Source of the DNA: Pseudomonadota bacterium
GTDB lineage: Bacteria; Pseudomonadota; Alphaproteobacteria; Rhizobiales; Beijerinckiaceae
Direction: 5' to 3'
DNA: 64,000 nucleotides
Assembly (NCBI GenBank): GCA_021781815.1
Contig: JAJXWB010000005.1
Coordinates: 124,001-188,000 of the forward strand
In this document: piece after piece, positions 17,583 through 27,466 of the stretch
Numbering within the stretch: position 1 is the stretch's first letter
Layout of the letters: each line of letters begins with the position of its first letter
Translations under genes and position numbers: made by a program
Notes under the pieces: model-generated
Databases searched by the model: none
What the model saw: only the letters and a program-made list of their open reading frames with translations
Told to the model about the DNA's origin: nothing

Positions 17583-18461
17583 CTATGCGTGCGATGACGA
17601 CGATCGCGCCTCGACCAGAGCATTCGCAAGCGCAACGAAACCCTCGACGTCCACTTCCTCCGCCCGTCGGGTTGGTTCGATGCCCGCCGCATCCAGCAGC
17701 GCGGCAGCGTCGCCGGAGGGCGCGACGCTCTTCAGAGACTGCCTGAGCATCTTGCGCCGCTGGCCGAACGCCGCCTGCGTGATCGAAAACAGAGCGCGGC
17801 GGTCGCATTCCAGCGGTTTCTCGCGTGGAACAAGCTCGACGACCGACGACGTTACCTTCGGCGGCGGCGTGAAGGCGGATGGCGCCACATCGAACAGGAT
17901 GCGCGCCTTCGTCCGCCAGCCGCACAGCACGCTGAGACGCCCGTAGTCGGCGCGCTGCGCCGGCGATGCCACGATGCGCTCGGCGACCTCGCGCTGGAAC
18001 ATCAGCGTCAGGCGATCCCACATCGGCGGCCAGGCGTCGGTTTCGAGCCAGTGCGTCAGCAGCGCGGTCGAGATATTGTAAGGCAGGTTGGCGCAGATGC
18101 GGACAGGGCCGCCGTCATCCAGGCCATCGAGCAGCGCGCCGACGCCGACCTCCATCGCGTCGCCCTCGACCACCTTGAGGCGCCCCGGATAGCGTGCGGA
18201 AATTTCGGCGAGCGCCGCGATGCACCGCGCATCGCGCTCGATGGCGATCACGCGCCGGGCGCCTTCGGCAAGCAGCGCGCGCGTCAGGCCGCCGGGGCCC
18301 GGACCGACCTCGATCACTGTCGCCTGGTCGAGCGGCCCGGCCGCCCGCGCGATGCGCGCGGTGAGATTGAGATCGAACAGAAAATTCTGCCCGAGCGATT
18401 TCTTCGGCGCGATGTCGTAGCGGGCGACGACGTCACGCAGCGGCGGGAGATCGTCGATCAC
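17583..18461 (-). CDS. rsmA: 16S rRNA dimethyladenosine transferase
   Basis: SAM-dependent enzyme (292 aa) that dimethylates two adjacent adenines near the 3' end of 16S rRNA. The N-terminal [11 protein letters not shown], the SAM motif [10 protein letters not shown] and the catalytic NLPYNIST (about residues 118-125) are clear, and the C-terminal [13 protein letters not shown] is typical. It starts with GTG at 18461, overlapping the pdxA stop (GTGA), so it is translationally coupled. It is the last gene of lptG-lptD-pdxA-rsmA. Confidence 0.96.
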   Translation of the reverse strand: MIDDLPPLRDVVARYDIAPKKSLGQNFLFDLNLTARIARAAGPLDQATVIEVGPGPGGLTRALLAEGARRVIAIERDARCIAALAEISARYPGRLKVVEGDAMEVGVGALLDGLDDGGPVRICANLPYNISTALLTHWLETDAWPPMWDRLTLMFQREVAERIVASPAQRADYGRLSVLCGWRTKARILFDVAPSAFTPPPKVTSSVVELVPREKPLECDRRALFSITQAAFGQRRKMLRQSLKSVAPSGDAAALLDAAGIEPTRRAEEVDVEGFVALANALVEARSSSSHA

Positions 18462-19477
18462 GGGAGCGCCGCCGGCGAGAGCCGCGCCGCGAGCCGCAGC
18501 GCCTCGATCAGGCTCCGTGGATCGGCAATCCCGCGCCCGGCGATGTCGAACGCCGTGCCGTGGTCGGGCGAGGTGCGCACGAAGGGCAGCCCGAGCGTGA
18601 CATTGACGGCGCGATCGAAGGCGAGCGTCTTGATCGGGATCAGCGCCTGATCGTGCGTCATGCAGAGCGCGGCGTCGTATTTCGCGCGCGCTGCGGCGTG
18701 GAAAAGCGTGTCGGCAGGGAAGGGGCCCGTCGCGTCGATTCCCATTGCCGCTAGCTCTCTCACTGCGGGGGCGATAACGTCGATCTCTTCGCGGCCGATG
18801 GCGCCGTTCTCGCCGGCATGCGGGTTCAGGCCCGACACGGCGAGCCGCGGCGCGGCGACGCCGAATCGTGTCTGAAGATCCGCCACGACGATTCTGGCCG
18901 TGTTGACGATGAGCGCGCGCGTCAGCAGACGCGACGCATCGGCGAGCGGAACATGAACGGTGACGGGTACGACAGCGAGTTCCTCCGACCACAGCATCAT
19001 GACCGGATGGGCCGTTGTCTTCGTGCGCTGCGCGGCGAGCGCGCCCAGAAATTCCGTGTGGCCGGGGTGCGCGAAGCCCGCGCGATAGAGCACGTCCTTC
19101 GAAATCGGATTGGTGACGATTGCGCCGACTGCGCCGGAGAAGGCGAGATCGACCGCGCGCTCGATCGATTCGATCGTCGACGCCGCGTCCGCCACATCCG
19201 GCTGTCCGGGCGCGCCTCTTGCGCGCGAAAGCAGGGGCTGGACGGGCAGGCCGCGTTCAAAGACGCTGGACGCTTCCGCGACGTCGCAGGCGACGATCTC
19301 GACCGTGCGGCCGAGGGCGAGCGCGGCGCGTCGCATCGCCTCCGGATCGGCGAGCAGCACGAAACGCGGCAGCGAGGCGTCCGCGCGCGCGGCTTCCCAT
19401 GCGGCGAGCGCCAGTTCCGGGCCAATGCCGGATGGATCGCCTTGAGTCAGCGCGAGCATGCGCGCCTCCTGCGTCAT
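18458..19477 (-). CDS. pdxA: 4-hydroxythreonine-4-phosphate dehydrogenase
   Basis: Catalyses an NAD-dependent oxidation/decarboxylation step of pyridoxal-phosphate (vitamin B6) synthesis. The 339-aa product has [11 protein letters not shown] near the start, metal-ligand histidines in HPGHTEFLG and SGLNPHAGE, and the conserved [14 protein letters not shown]. The ATG at 19477 overlaps the lptD stop (ATGA). An ATG six codons further in is also possible. In most alphaproteobacteria surA lies between lptD and pdxA; it is missing here. Confidence 0.95.
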   Translation of the reverse strand: MTQEARMLALTQGDPSGIGPELALAAWEAARADASLPRFVLLADPEAMRRAALALGRTVEIVACDVAEASSVFERGLPVQPLLSRARGAPGQPDVADAASTIESIERAVDLAFSGAVGAIVTNPISKDVLYRAGFAHPGHTEFLGALAAQRTKTTAHPVMMLWSEELAVVPVTVHVPLADASRLLTRALIVNTARIVVADLQTRFGVAAPRLAVSGLNPHAGENGAIGREEIDVIAPAVRELAAMGIDATGPFPADTLFHAAARAKYDAALCMTHDQALIPIKTLAFDRAVNVTLGLPFVRTSPDHGTAFDIAGRGIADPRSLIEALRLAARLSPAALP

Positions 19478-22062
19478 TGCGACTGCTTCAGACCGTCGTT
19501 CAGCGGCACGAATCCCAGGCTTGCGCCCACCTTCGCCTCCGCCAGCGTGCGCAATTGCAGCGTCGCCAGGATCGTCTGGTTGCGCCCGGGCAGGCCGGTC
19601 ATCGTGTTGACCTCGTAGACCGACGAATAGGTCACAGTGAAGGTGGTGCAGTCGTCGTGATAGCCTGCGCCGGCAATCAGCCCCGCGACCGAGAACACCG
19701 GCGCGTGTCCGTACAGTCCATCGATGCCGGTCGTGGAATTGTAAAGGTAGCGGCTCATGTCGAACTGGACATTGCCGTTCACGAAATAGTTGGCGGTGAT
19801 GTCGTAGCGACCGCCGAATGTCATGCCCTGGCGGCGGACATCGAAGCCGAGCAGGGGCTGCTGACTGTAGTTGGCGTATTGTGCGGTGAGCGTCACCGGC
19901 CCGAAGGTTGCGCCAGCGACGAGATCGACCCGGCGCAGATGGAAGGTCGCCTGATCGAATCGGCCCTTGGCGACGAAAGACAGCCAGTTGTTCGGCGCGA
20001 AGGCGAGGCGTCCGACATAGTCGGAGCGGCGCGTGTCGAGACCAGAACTCAGGCCCACGTTGGCGGCGTCCGGCGTAGCGTAACCATTGGCGCCTGCGAG
20101 CTGGTAGGACTGGCCGCCCATGGCGTTGATGAAGCCGCCATTGTTGAAGTTCAGGGTGAACTGGCCGCCGTAATTGAGCCGCGTCCCGGTCTCGAACCGG
20201 TCGTAGCCGGAATACTTGTTCCACGCGAACAGCGTGGAATCGTCGAACACCAGACTCTGCGAATCGATGTTCACCAGGGAATTCGAGCCAATGTAATGCG
20301 GGCGCGACACGATCTGGACGATCGGCTCGAAGGTGACCGTGCCGATGTTGAGGCGCGCAAACATCGGATAGCGATATTCGATGCCGACGCCCGGCGTGAT
20401 CTGTCCGCGCAGAACATTGTCCGAGCCGAGGAATGCGCTCTGCGAGGCATTGTAGAGCGGCATAAGCGACGCGTTGTAGATGCCGAAAGCCTGACTCGTA
20501 TCGTAGTTGAGATAGCTCATGCCGCCGCGGAGGAAGGCGAACGGAGTCCAGGTTTCGCCGATGGGGTCGATATAGCGGCGCTGCCACGAGGCCTGCGCGG
20601 TCCCGCGCCCGTAATCGCCGCCGACGCCGCGCAGCAGGCAGGTCGACGCCGCCGGAACGATGCCGGGCGCGTAGGTCTGACAGACGTTGTAGATGCTGTA
20701 GATGCTGTCGAAGGTGCGCGGTTGCAGCGATTCGTATAGCGCGGCCTGCGCCTTCGTGAACATGCCATTGACGTCGAACTCGAATTCGCCGCCGACGCCG
20801 CCCCATTTTTCCGGAGAAAGCGGGAACGTGCGGTTGTATTCGATCATAGGCAGGGCTGTGGCGAGCTGCGGCTGATAATCGCGCGGCGACAGCCCCTGGA
20901 AGTAGAAGCCGCGCAGGTCGAAATAGCTGCGGGCGCTCTGGCCGGTCAGATAGGCCGTCGAGGAGTTTTCGCGAAAGTACGGATTCGTGATCAGCGGATT
21001 GGCGAGCGCGTAATCAGAGAAGAAATAGCGATCGCTGAGCGCTGTTATGTCCCAGCCGTATTTCCATTTGTCGCTGATGTCGAAATTGCCTGCGGTGTTG
21101 GCGGCCCAGCGGAACGGCCGGTTTCCAGCCCCGAGCGGCGGGGAGAAGAAATCGCTCGGATTCAGTTCGCGAATGCCCTGCAGGCGCACGAAATAGGTGC
21201 CGGTCTCGAGCTTGTGAGCCCACTGGACGTCGGCCAGGAAGCCCTGCTTGTAAAGAAACGTCGGCGTGAACACGAGATCCATGTTCGGCTGCACGGCCCA
21301 GTATATGGGAACGCCAGCGCCAGCGCCGAGTTGTGAATTGTAAGGAATATAGTGCGGCGCAAGCACACCGGAGCGGCGCTTCACGGTTGGGTCGGGGGCG
21401 TTGAAGAACGGAATCCACGCAATCGGAACGCCTAGAAACTCGAGGCTGGCGTCGGTGAAATAAAGGGTCTTGTCGTCCTGGTCGTGAATGATGCGCTTGG
21501 CCCGCACACGCCACATCGGTGGGACTTTGGCGTCTGCGCAGGGCTTGCAGGCGGAGTAGGTGCCATAGTCGAATACTGTCGTGTTTTCGGCGCGCTCGGC
21601 CCGCGGGGAGCTCATGAACGTCTGCTGCGGAGTCGTGACGCGCAGGCTGTCGACGAATCCCTGCTTGAGATCGTCGGTCAGTTCCATCTCTTCGGCGTTG
21701 ATGACCTGACCATCCGCCTCGGTAAGGCGTGCGTGGCCAATCGCGCGAACGCGGCTGGTGTTGCGGTCGTAGACGACCTCGTCAGCCTCAAGCGTCCGGC
21801 CCTTGTAGTAGATCTGGACATCGCCCTTCGCGGTGACGGTGTTCTTGTTGTCGTCCTGGACGAGAACTTTCGCCTCGACCACCATGCGTTGCGGCTGCAC
21901 GGCGGCGGGCGCCGCGGCTGCGGACGCGATGGGCAGGAAAGCAAGCGCGAGCGCGCAGGCGAGCGCACGCACGGCCCCTATGCCCGACAGGGTGCGCCGA
22001 AAAATCGACGTTGCGATTCCGCTCGTCGCCGGACGCTCAACAGGGCTGATACACCGCCCCAT
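19474..22062 (-). CDS. lptD: LPS-assembly protein LptD
   Basis: Outer-membrane barrel that inserts lipopolysaccharide into the outer leaflet. The 862-aa product from the ATG at 22062 has a signal peptide (hydrophobic about residues 30-50, ending near SAAAAP). An OstA/beta-jellyroll domain follows (about residues 60-180, with KGDVQIYYKGRTLEADEVVYD), then a long beta-barrel rich in aromatic and Asn/Gly residues. The start overlaps the lptG stop by one base (TGATG); the upstream in-frame reading is only the shadow of lptG. Confidence 0.93.
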   Translation of the reverse strand: MGRCISPVERPATSGIATSIFRRTLSGIGAVRALACALALAFLPIASAAAAPAAVQPQRMVVEAKVLVQDDNKNTVTAKGDVQIYYKGRTLEADEVVYDRNTSRVRAIGHARLTEADGQVINAEEMELTDDLKQGFVDSLRVTTPQQTFMSSPRAERAENTTVFDYGTYSACKPCADAKVPPMWRVRAKRIIHDQDDKTLYFTDASLEFLGVPIAWIPFFNAPDPTVKRRSGVLAPHYIPYNSQLGAGAGVPIYWAVQPNMDLVFTPTFLYKQGFLADVQWAHKLETGTYFVRLQGIRELNPSDFFSPPLGAGNRPFRWAANTAGNFDISDKWKYGWDITALSDRYFFSDYALANPLITNPYFRENSSTAYLTGQSARSYFDLRGFYFQGLSPRDYQPQLATALPMIEYNRTFPLSPEKWGGVGGEFEFDVNGMFTKAQAALYESLQPRTFDSIYSIYNVCQTYAPGIVPAASTCLLRGVGGDYGRGTAQASWQRRYIDPIGETWTPFAFLRGGMSYLNYDTSQAFGIYNASLMPLYNASQSAFLGSDNVLRGQITPGVGIEYRYPMFARLNIGTVTFEPIVQIVSRPHYIGSNSLVNIDSQSLVFDDSTLFAWNKYSGYDRFETGTRLNYGGQFTLNFNNGGFINAMGGQSYQLAGANGYATPDAANVGLSSGLDTRRSDYVGRLAFAPNNWLSFVAKGRFDQATFHLRRVDLVAGATFGPVTLTAQYANYSQQPLLGFDVRRQGMTFGGRYDITANYFVNGNVQFDMSRYLYNSTTGIDGLYGHAPVFSVAGLIAGAGYHDDCTTFTVTYSSVYEVNTMTGLPGRNQTILATLQLRTLAEAKVGASLGFVPLNDGLKQSQ

Positions 22063-23141
22063 CAACCATCCTCCTGATGCAACAAGGCAAGCGCACCCAA
22101 CAAACTCCCGACCAACGCCGGCGACCATGCAGCAATGGGCGCGCTCAACACGCCCGCCCCGCCCATGTCTCCGACCACCTTCGTCGCCACGTAAAGCACG
22201 AAGCCGGCCGCTACGCCACCCGCAACCATCTTGCCCACGCCACCAAACCTGAAAAATCTTAAGGAAAAGGCTGCTGCGATCAGCACCATCGCGACCAGCA
22301 TCAGCGGCCGCGCGAGCAAGGTCTGATAGCGCAACGCATAATCGTTTGCGTCGAGCCCGGCTTCGGCGGTTCGGTCCCTGAATTCGGGCAATTGCCAGAA
22401 CGGGATCGAATCCGGAGACGTCAGACTGCGCAGCACGTCCTCCTGATCGAGGTCGGTCGCCAGGTAATAGGTTGCGTGCGTCTGCGCCTCCTCGCCTGGC
22501 CGCACGACCCGCGCATTCTCGAATCGCCACGCGCCGGGCGTGAGGATGGCGACCGGCGCCTCGACCCGTTCGACAAAATGCTCATAAGGATCGTCGAGGT
22601 AGGCGACGACGCCTTCGAGGCGCGCGCCCTTGTCCAGCACCTTCTCCGCCCGCATGGTCGATTTTCCGTCGATGCTGCGTTGCCGCAGCCAGACGCCGGC
22701 GTCGTTCGTCGTTCCCGGACGCCCGAACGCCTCTATCTCCATTTCGTCGGCGCGCTGTTTCATCGCTGCCGCCATCGGATTGTAGGCAAGCACCGAAAAT
22801 ATGCCGAGCGCGACGGCGATCGCCAGCGGCGGGATCAAAAATCCCCAGACGGAGACGCCGGAGGCGCGGGCGATCACCAATTCGAGCTTGCGCGTCAGAT
22901 TGACGAAGGCGGCCATGGTCCCGAACAGGACGGCGAACGGCAAAATCTGCTCGGATGCGACGGGCATGCGCAGGAACGACATCAGCGCGACAAACCCCGC
23001 GCCGACATGGACCTCGCTCGCCCGACGCAGCATCTCGACGAAATCGATCAGGAACGACAGCGCGTTGATCGATAGGAATACGATCAGGATCTGTTCGAGA
23101 AAACGGCCGGACAGGTAGCGGCCGAGCGTCAGCCCGATCAT
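22062..23141 (-). CDS. lptG: LPS export permease LptG
   Basis: Inner-membrane subunit of the LptB2FG ABC exporter that extracts LPS. The 359-aa product has six membrane helices in the LptF/LptG layout: three N-terminal (first about residues 15-37), a periplasmic jellyroll (about 140-260) and three C-terminal. The C-terminal half resembles LptG more than LptF (LMLVAMVLIAAAFSLRF). The usual partner gene lptF is not upstream: the next 297 bases to pepA are too short for it. It is the first gene of this operon. Confidence 0.9.
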   Translation of the reverse strand: MIGLTLGRYLSGRFLEQILIVFLSINALSFLIDFVEMLRRASEVHVGAGFVALMSFLRMPVASEQILPFAVLFGTMAAFVNLTRKLELVIARASGVSVWGFLIPPLAIAVALGIFSVLAYNPMAAAMKQRADEMEIEAFGRPGTTNDAGVWLRQRSIDGKSTMRAEKVLDKGARLEGVVAYLDDPYEHFVERVEAPVAILTPGAWRFENARVVRPGEEAQTHATYYLATDLDQEDVLRSLTSPDSIPFWQLPEFRDRTAEAGLDANDYALRYQTLLARPLMLVAMVLIAAAFSLRFFRFGGVGKMVAGGVAAGFVLYVATKVVGDMGGAGVLSAPIAAWSPALVGSLLGALALLHQEDG

Positions 23142-23438
23142 GTGCGCTCCGTCGGGCTGCCCGCCGGGCGCGCTTTGAACGCCGCCATCCTCATTGCGCC
23201 CGCCGGTCGCTGGTTGCCGCCGAAGCCGCCATAAACGTTTCGGTAATCATATGGAGCCATTCGAGCAAGAAATTCCAGCCTCTCCGGTTGGGCCGCGCGA
23301 TGTTTCCGCAACCCTGTTGTCGCTGGGACACGTAGCAAAATGATACGGCCTTTTCCGGGCGCGCCGGGCGCATTGACCCTGCCGGAGGGTCGGTCGATAG
23401 TGCGGGCGGCGCTCCCGCGCGTTTCCAAAGAGGATAAA
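23142..23438. promoter_or_regulatory. Divergent lptG / pepA promoter region
   Basis: A 297-base spacer between divergently transcribed lptG and pepA. No convincing gene or lptF remnant is visible in any frame; an AGAGGAT ribosome binding site precedes the pepA ATG. Confidence 0.5.
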
Positions 23439-24983
23439 ATGCCAGTTTCCGTGACGGTCGACTTCGCCCCTTTCGCAGACATCGCCGCGACGGGGCCACG
23501 TAACGGAGGCGAGGCGGGAGCGAGCGCGCTGATCGTCTTCGCCGGCGAAAACCTGTCCTTCGGCCCGCAGACCGGGCAACTCGTTGCGCCGGCCGCCAGC
23601 GCGATAGAGCGGGCGGCGCGCGCCGCCAAATTCAAGGGCAAGAGCGGCAGCGCGCTCGATATTCTCGCGCCGCAGGGGCTTGGCTGGGACAGGCTGGTGG
23701 TGCTCGGCGTCGCAGCCAAGGCGGAAGAGGGCAAGGTGCCCGAGGCGCCGGACTATGTCGCCATTGGCGGAGCTGCGGCCGGCCGCCTGAATGGCGCCGC
23801 GCGGGTTGCGATCATGACGGACATGCCGGCGGCGCCGGCGGACCCGACGGCGGTCGCCGCCGACATGGCGCTGGGCGCTGTGCTGCGCGCCTACAAATTC
23901 GATCTGTACCGGACCAAAAAGAAGGACGATTCGGAAAAGGAGGCAGCCGCCGTCGCGCTGACCCTCGCCGTCGCCGATCCCACCGCCGCGCGCGCCGCCC
24001 ATGTCGCGCGGCAGGCGCTGGCCGACGGCGTCATCATCGCCCGCAATCTCGTCAACGAGCCGCCGAACGTCCTCTACCCCGAGGAATTCGCCAACCGGGC
24101 CAAAAACCTCGAAAAGCTCGGCGTTTCAGTCGAAATCCTCGACAAGAAGACCATGACGGATCTGGGCATGGGGGCGCTGCTCGGCGTCGGCCAGGGGTCG
24201 ATTCGCGAGAGCCGGGTCGTAATCATGCGCTGGAACGGAGCGCCTGCGCCGGATCAGCCGGTCGCCTTCGTCGGCAAGGGCGTCTGTTTCGATTCCGGCG
24301 GCATTTCGATCAAACCCGGCGCCGGGATGGAGGACATGAAGGGCGATATGGCGGGCGCGGCCTGCGTCGTCGGCCTGATGCACGCGCTCGCGGCCCGAAA
24401 GGCCAGGGTGAACGCCATCGGCGCGATCGGCCTGGTCGAGAACATGCCGGACGGCGCCGCCCAGCGGCCGGGCGATATCGTCAAGTCGATGTCCGGCCAG
24501 ACCATCGAGATCATCAACACCGACGCCGAAGGCCGGCTCGTGCTGGCCGACGTGCTCTGGTACGTGCAGGACAAGTACAAGCCGCGCTTCATGGTCGATC
24601 TGGCGACCCTGACCGGCGCCATCCTGGTCGCGCTCGGACAGGAATACGCCGGCCTGTTCTCCAACAGCGACGAACTGGCGGAGCGCCTGGCGACGGCGGG
24701 CCGGGACACGGGCGAGAAGGTCTGGCGCATGCCGCTCGGCCCGGCCTACGACAAGATGATCGATTCGAAATTCGCGGACATGAAGAACACCGGCGGCCGC
24801 CACGGCGGCTCGATCACGGCCGCGCAGTTCCTGCAACGCTACGTCGAGAAGACGCCCTGGGCACATCTCGACATAGCCGGGACCGGCATGGGGCCGCCGG
24901 CCTCCGACACCAACCAGAGCTGGGGCTCCGGTTGGGGCGTGCGGCTGCTGGACCGGCTGGTGAAGGATTATTACGAGGGGTGA
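23439..24983 (+). CDS. pepA: Leucyl aminopeptidase (M17)
   Basis: Two-metal cytosolic aminopeptidase of 514 aa that removes N-terminal residues from peptides. The N-terminal domain is followed by the M17 catalytic domain: [15 protein letters not shown] (metal Asp and catalytic Lys), DMKGDMAG, and the family signature [12 protein letters not shown] (about residues 364-375). The ATG at 23439 follows a good ribosome binding site and gives [12 protein letters not shown], the common start. It is divergent from lptG and upstream of holC, the typical alphaproteobacterial arrangement apart from the gene inserted between. Confidence 0.96.
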   Translation: MPVSVTVDFAPFADIAATGPRNGGEAGASALIVFAGENLSFGPQTGQLVAPAASAIERAARAAKFKGKSGSALDILAPQGLGWDRLVVLGVAAKAEEGKVPEAPDYVAIGGAAAGRLNGAARVAIMTDMPAAPADPTAVAADMALGAVLRAYKFDLYRTKKKDDSEKEAAAVALTLAVADPTAARAAHVARQALADGVIIARNLVNEPPNVLYPEEFANRAKNLEKLGVSVEILDKKTMTDLGMGALLGVGQGSIRESRVVIMRWNGAPAPDQPVAFVGKGVCFDSGGISIKPGAGMEDMKGDMAGAACVVGLMHALAARKARVNAIGAIGLVENMPDGAAQRPGDIVKSMSGQTIEIINTDAEGRLVLADVLWYVQDKYKPRFMVDLATLTGAILVALGQEYAGLFSNSDELAERLATAGRDTGEKVWRMPLGPAYDKMIDSKFADMKNTGGRHGGSITAAQFLQRYVEKTPWAHLDIAGTGMGPPASDTNQSWGSGWGVRLLDRLVKDYYEG

Positions 24984-24985
24984 GA

Positions 24986-25011
24986 GCGGGCGGCGAGGCT
25001 TACCCGCCCGC
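24986..25011. terminator. Bidirectional hairpin between pepA and serine hydrolase
   Basis: Perfect 8-bp inverted repeat GCGGGCGG / CCGCCCGC with a 10-base loop, placed where the two convergent genes meet (pepA stop 24983, serine hydrolase stop 25000). T-runs are absent, so efficiency is uncertain. Confidence 0.5.
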
Positions 25012-26187
25012 ATCAACCAGCGCCTGCACCTGCTTGTAGAACTCTTCCCGCTCCTTCGGCTCCGGCCCCAGGCTCGCCCGCGTCCAGTCGGAATTGGTGG
25101 CGATCACCAGCCGGCGCCTGGGGTCGATGAATATTCCCTGTCCGAAAATCCCGCGCGCCGCGACCGACCCGTCGTCGTAGGTCCACCAGAAGAAGCCGTA
25201 GCCCCGGCCGGGAATGCCGATGTCCATCTGCTTATGCGTCGCCTCGGCGAACCAGTCGGGCGGCGTGATCTGCCTGCCGTGCGCGACGCCGTTGGCGAGC
25301 ACGAACAGCCCCATCCGCGCAAAATCGCGCGTTTCGGCCTGAAGGCAGCAACCGGCGATCTCCTGCCCGGTCTTGGCGAGGATCCACGTCGCTTTCGCCT
25401 CCATGCCGGCCGGCTGCCAGATTTTCTCCTGCAGATAGCGCGAGAGCGTCTTGCCGGTCGCCGACGAGATGAGCACGCCGACGAGATTGGTCTCGCCGGT
25501 GTTGTAATGCCAGACCTCGCCGGGCTTGTGGGCGCGCGGCAGCTTGCGCATGTAGCTGACGATGGCGTCGAGGCCGGGATCGGGCGGCGCCTTGTTGAAT
25601 TGCGAGACGTCGGAGTTCGGATCCTCGTAATCCTCGTTCCAGGCGACCCCCGAACTCATCGTCAGAAGCTGGCGGATCGTCACGTCGTCATACGCCGAGC
25701 CGCGCAGGCCGGGAACGTATCGGCTCACCCTGTCCTCCAGGCTCTTGATCGCCCCGTCCTGAATCGCCGCCCCGACGAGCGTCGAGGTGAAGGATTTGGC
25801 GACGGAGAAGCTCGTCCAGCGTCCGGCGCGATCGAAACCGAGTCCATAACGTTCGAGGCGGACCTTGCCGTCCTGCAGGATGACGATGGCGGCCGAATGC
25901 TGGCCCGCCATGTAGTCGTCGAGGCCGGGAATCTCCAGTGGTTTGCCCGGTGGCAGGGCAAGAGGGGCGGAGGATGGCTCGATGTCGCTCGACTTCGCGA
26001 GAAACGTCAACCGATCCATCGCGCGGAACGCCGCATCGCGCTGGGGCTGCGACCAACTCAGCGCGTCGGCGTTGGTTGGCAGGTGAAGGAGGAGGCCTCG
26101 CGTTTCCTTGTCGAGGCTGGCGAAGCCCAGTCCCCCCGCGACCACCACAGCGCCGAACAGGCCGATCGCGATGTTGCGTTTGCGCAT
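25000..26187 (-). CDS. Serine hydrolase, class C beta-lactamase-like
   Basis: Exported or membrane-anchored penicillin-binding-fold hydrolase of 395 aa. The N-terminal hydrophobic segment (about residues 5-24) follows MRKRN. The catalytic SxxK is SVAKS (serine at about residue 128), the YxN-type motif is HYNTGE, and there is a C-terminal GIFGQGIF segment in the position of the KTG-like motif. The start at 26187 has a strong GGGGGGAT ribosome binding site. Such proteins are often esterases or peptidases rather than resistance enzymes. It lies between pepA and holC, breaking that usual pair. Confidence 0.8.
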   Translation of the reverse strand: MRKRNIAIGLFGAVVVAGGLGFASLDKETRGLLLHLPTNADALSWSQPQRDAAFRAMDRLTFLAKSSDIEPSSAPLALPPGKPLEIPGLDDYMAGQHSAAIVILQDGKVRLERYGLGFDRAGRWTSFSVAKSFTSTLVGAAIQDGAIKSLEDRVSRYVPGLRGSAYDDVTIRQLLTMSSGVAWNEDYEDPNSDVSQFNKAPPDPGLDAIVSYMRKLPRAHKPGEVWHYNTGETNLVGVLISSATGKTLSRYLQEKIWQPAGMEAKATWILAKTGQEIAGCCLQAETRDFARMGLFVLANGVAHGRQITPPDWFAEATHKQMDIGIPGRGYGFFWWTYDDGSVAARGIFGQGIFIDPRRRLVIATNSDWTRASLGPEPKEREEFYKQVQALVDAGG

Positions 26188-26318
26188 GATCCCCCCGATT
26201 CTCCTGCCGACGCGCCCCGAAACCAAGCGGCCGCCCTGCGGAGGATACCAAGCGCTCGACAGCGCCGCCATTCCTCGCCCATTGCGGCGAAGCCGCGCGC
26301 CGCCTATCCAAGGCGGAC

Positions 26319-26783
26319 ATGGAAGTCTGGTTCTATCATCTCCAGCGCCGTCCGCTCGAAAGCGCATTGCCCGCGCTCGTCGCCCGCACGCTCGCCAATG
26401 GCTGGACGGCCGTCATCCAGGTCGCCTCGCCCGAACGCCTCGCCGCTCTCGACGATCTTTTGTGGACCTACGACGACCAGTCCTTCGTCGCCCACGGGAC
26501 CGCTCGCGACGGAGACGAGGCGCTGCATCCGGTCTGGCTGACGCTCGGCGCCGACAACCCCAACGCGGCTGCGGTTCGGTTCTTCGTCGAAGGCGCCGAC
26601 GCGGTCGCGGCGCTCTCGGACCCCGTCGCCGCGCCGAGGGAACGCGCGATCATCCTGTTCGACGGACGCGACGAGGACGCTGTGAGCATTGCCCGTATGC
26701 AATTTCGCGCATTGCGCGACAGGGGATTTGCACTGTCCTATTGGCGGCAGAACGACGAGGGCCGCTGGGAGAAGACGGCTTGA
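26319..26783 (+). CDS. holC: DNA polymerase III subunit chi
   Basis: Clamp-loader accessory subunit that links DNA polymerase III to single-strand-binding protein. The 154-aa product has the family start MEVWFYHL, then LARTLANGW-like and LWTYDDQSFVAHG segments, and ends with YWRQNDEGRWEK. Length is normal for alphaproteobacterial chi. holC next to pepA is a conserved arrangement. Its stop overlaps the next gene. Confidence 0.9.
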   Translation: MEVWFYHLQRRPLESALPALVARTLANGWTAVIQVASPERLAALDDLLWTYDDQSFVAHGTARDGDEALHPVWLTLGADNPNAAAVRFFVEGADAVAALSDPVAAPRERAIILFDGRDEDAVSIARMQFRALRDRGFALSYWRQNDEGRWEKTA

Positions 26784-27466
26784 CCGAGGATTTCGCGGCG
26801 CGGCGCGCCAGCGCGCGCAGGCGTCTGGACGCCATCGATCCGGCCAGGCGCGGCGATCTGAGCGATCCCTACCGCCGCGGCTGGTTCCGCGCCGTATACG
26901 ATATGGCTGACGACGATCCGGCCTGCGTCCCATGGGCGGATCTCGAACCGCATCCGTTGCTCGCCGACTGGCTCGCCGCGCAGGACGTCGCAGGCTTGCG
27001 GGCGCTCGACGTGGGCTGCGGGCTCGGCGACAATGCCGAGGCGCTGGCGTCGAAGGGCGCAAGCACGATCGCATTTGACCTGTCATCGGCGGCGATCGAG
27101 TGGGCCCGGCGTCGATTTCCCGCAAGCCGTGTGGATTATCGCGTCGCCGACTTATTCGATGCGCCGGCTGACTGGCGCGGCGGGTTCGATCTCGTGCATG
27201 AGTGCTACACGCTGCAAGCCCTGCCGGCGCTGCTGCTGGCGCAAGCCGCGCAATCGCTTGCCCGATTTTTGGCTCCGGGCGGCAGGTTGCTGGTCATAGC
27301 GCGGGCGAGGGAGGATGGCGCCCCGCCGTCCGGGCCGCCCTGGCCGCTGTCAAGCCGCGAAATGGAGGCCATCGCCGCTCCCGGCCTTGCGATGTCCTCG
27401 ATCGAGGCGCTGACTTCATCTGGCGAGGCGCGGCACTGGCGCGCGATTTTCCAGCGTCCCGCATGA
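26780..27466 (+). CDS. Class I SAM-dependent methyltransferase
   Basis: Product of 228 aa with the SAM-binding motif ALDVGCGLGDNAEAL (about residues 75-89), an acidic FDLSSAAIEWARRRFP strand and a GGFDLVHECYTLQALP motif-II region. It resembles TPMT/UbiE-type small-molecule methyltransferases; the substrate is not known. I place the start at a TTG codon (26780) that overlaps the holC stop (TTGA). This overlap and a downstream ATGA overlap with the MFS gene support translational coupling of all three. Confidence 0.75.
   Translation: MTEDFAARRASARRRLDAIDPARRGDLSDPYRRGWFRAVYDMADDDPACVPWADLEPHPLLADWLAAQDVAGLRALDVGCGLGDNAEALASKGASTIAFDLSSAAIEWARRRFPASRVDYRVADLFDAPADWRGGFDLVHECYTLQALPALLLAQAAQSLARFLAPGGRLLVIARAREDGAPPSGPPWPLSSREMEAIAAPGLAMSSIEALTSSGEARHWRAIFQRPA

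Noticed and set aside
19478-20806. N-terminal extension of pdxA through lptD
   Set aside because: The extra 440 or so residues are an out-of-frame reading of the lptD barrel; PdxA homology begins at 19477, where the ATG overlaps the lptD stop.
22063-22530. Longer N-terminus for lptD
   Set aside because: The upstream residues are an out-of-frame reading of lptG; a signal peptide begins only after the ATG at 22062.
25000-26187. Antibiotic-resistance beta-lactamase
   Set aside because: SxxK and YxN-like motifs fit the broad serine-hydrolase/penicillin-binding fold, but the KTG box is not clear and there is no ampR-like regulator; a resistance role is not supported.
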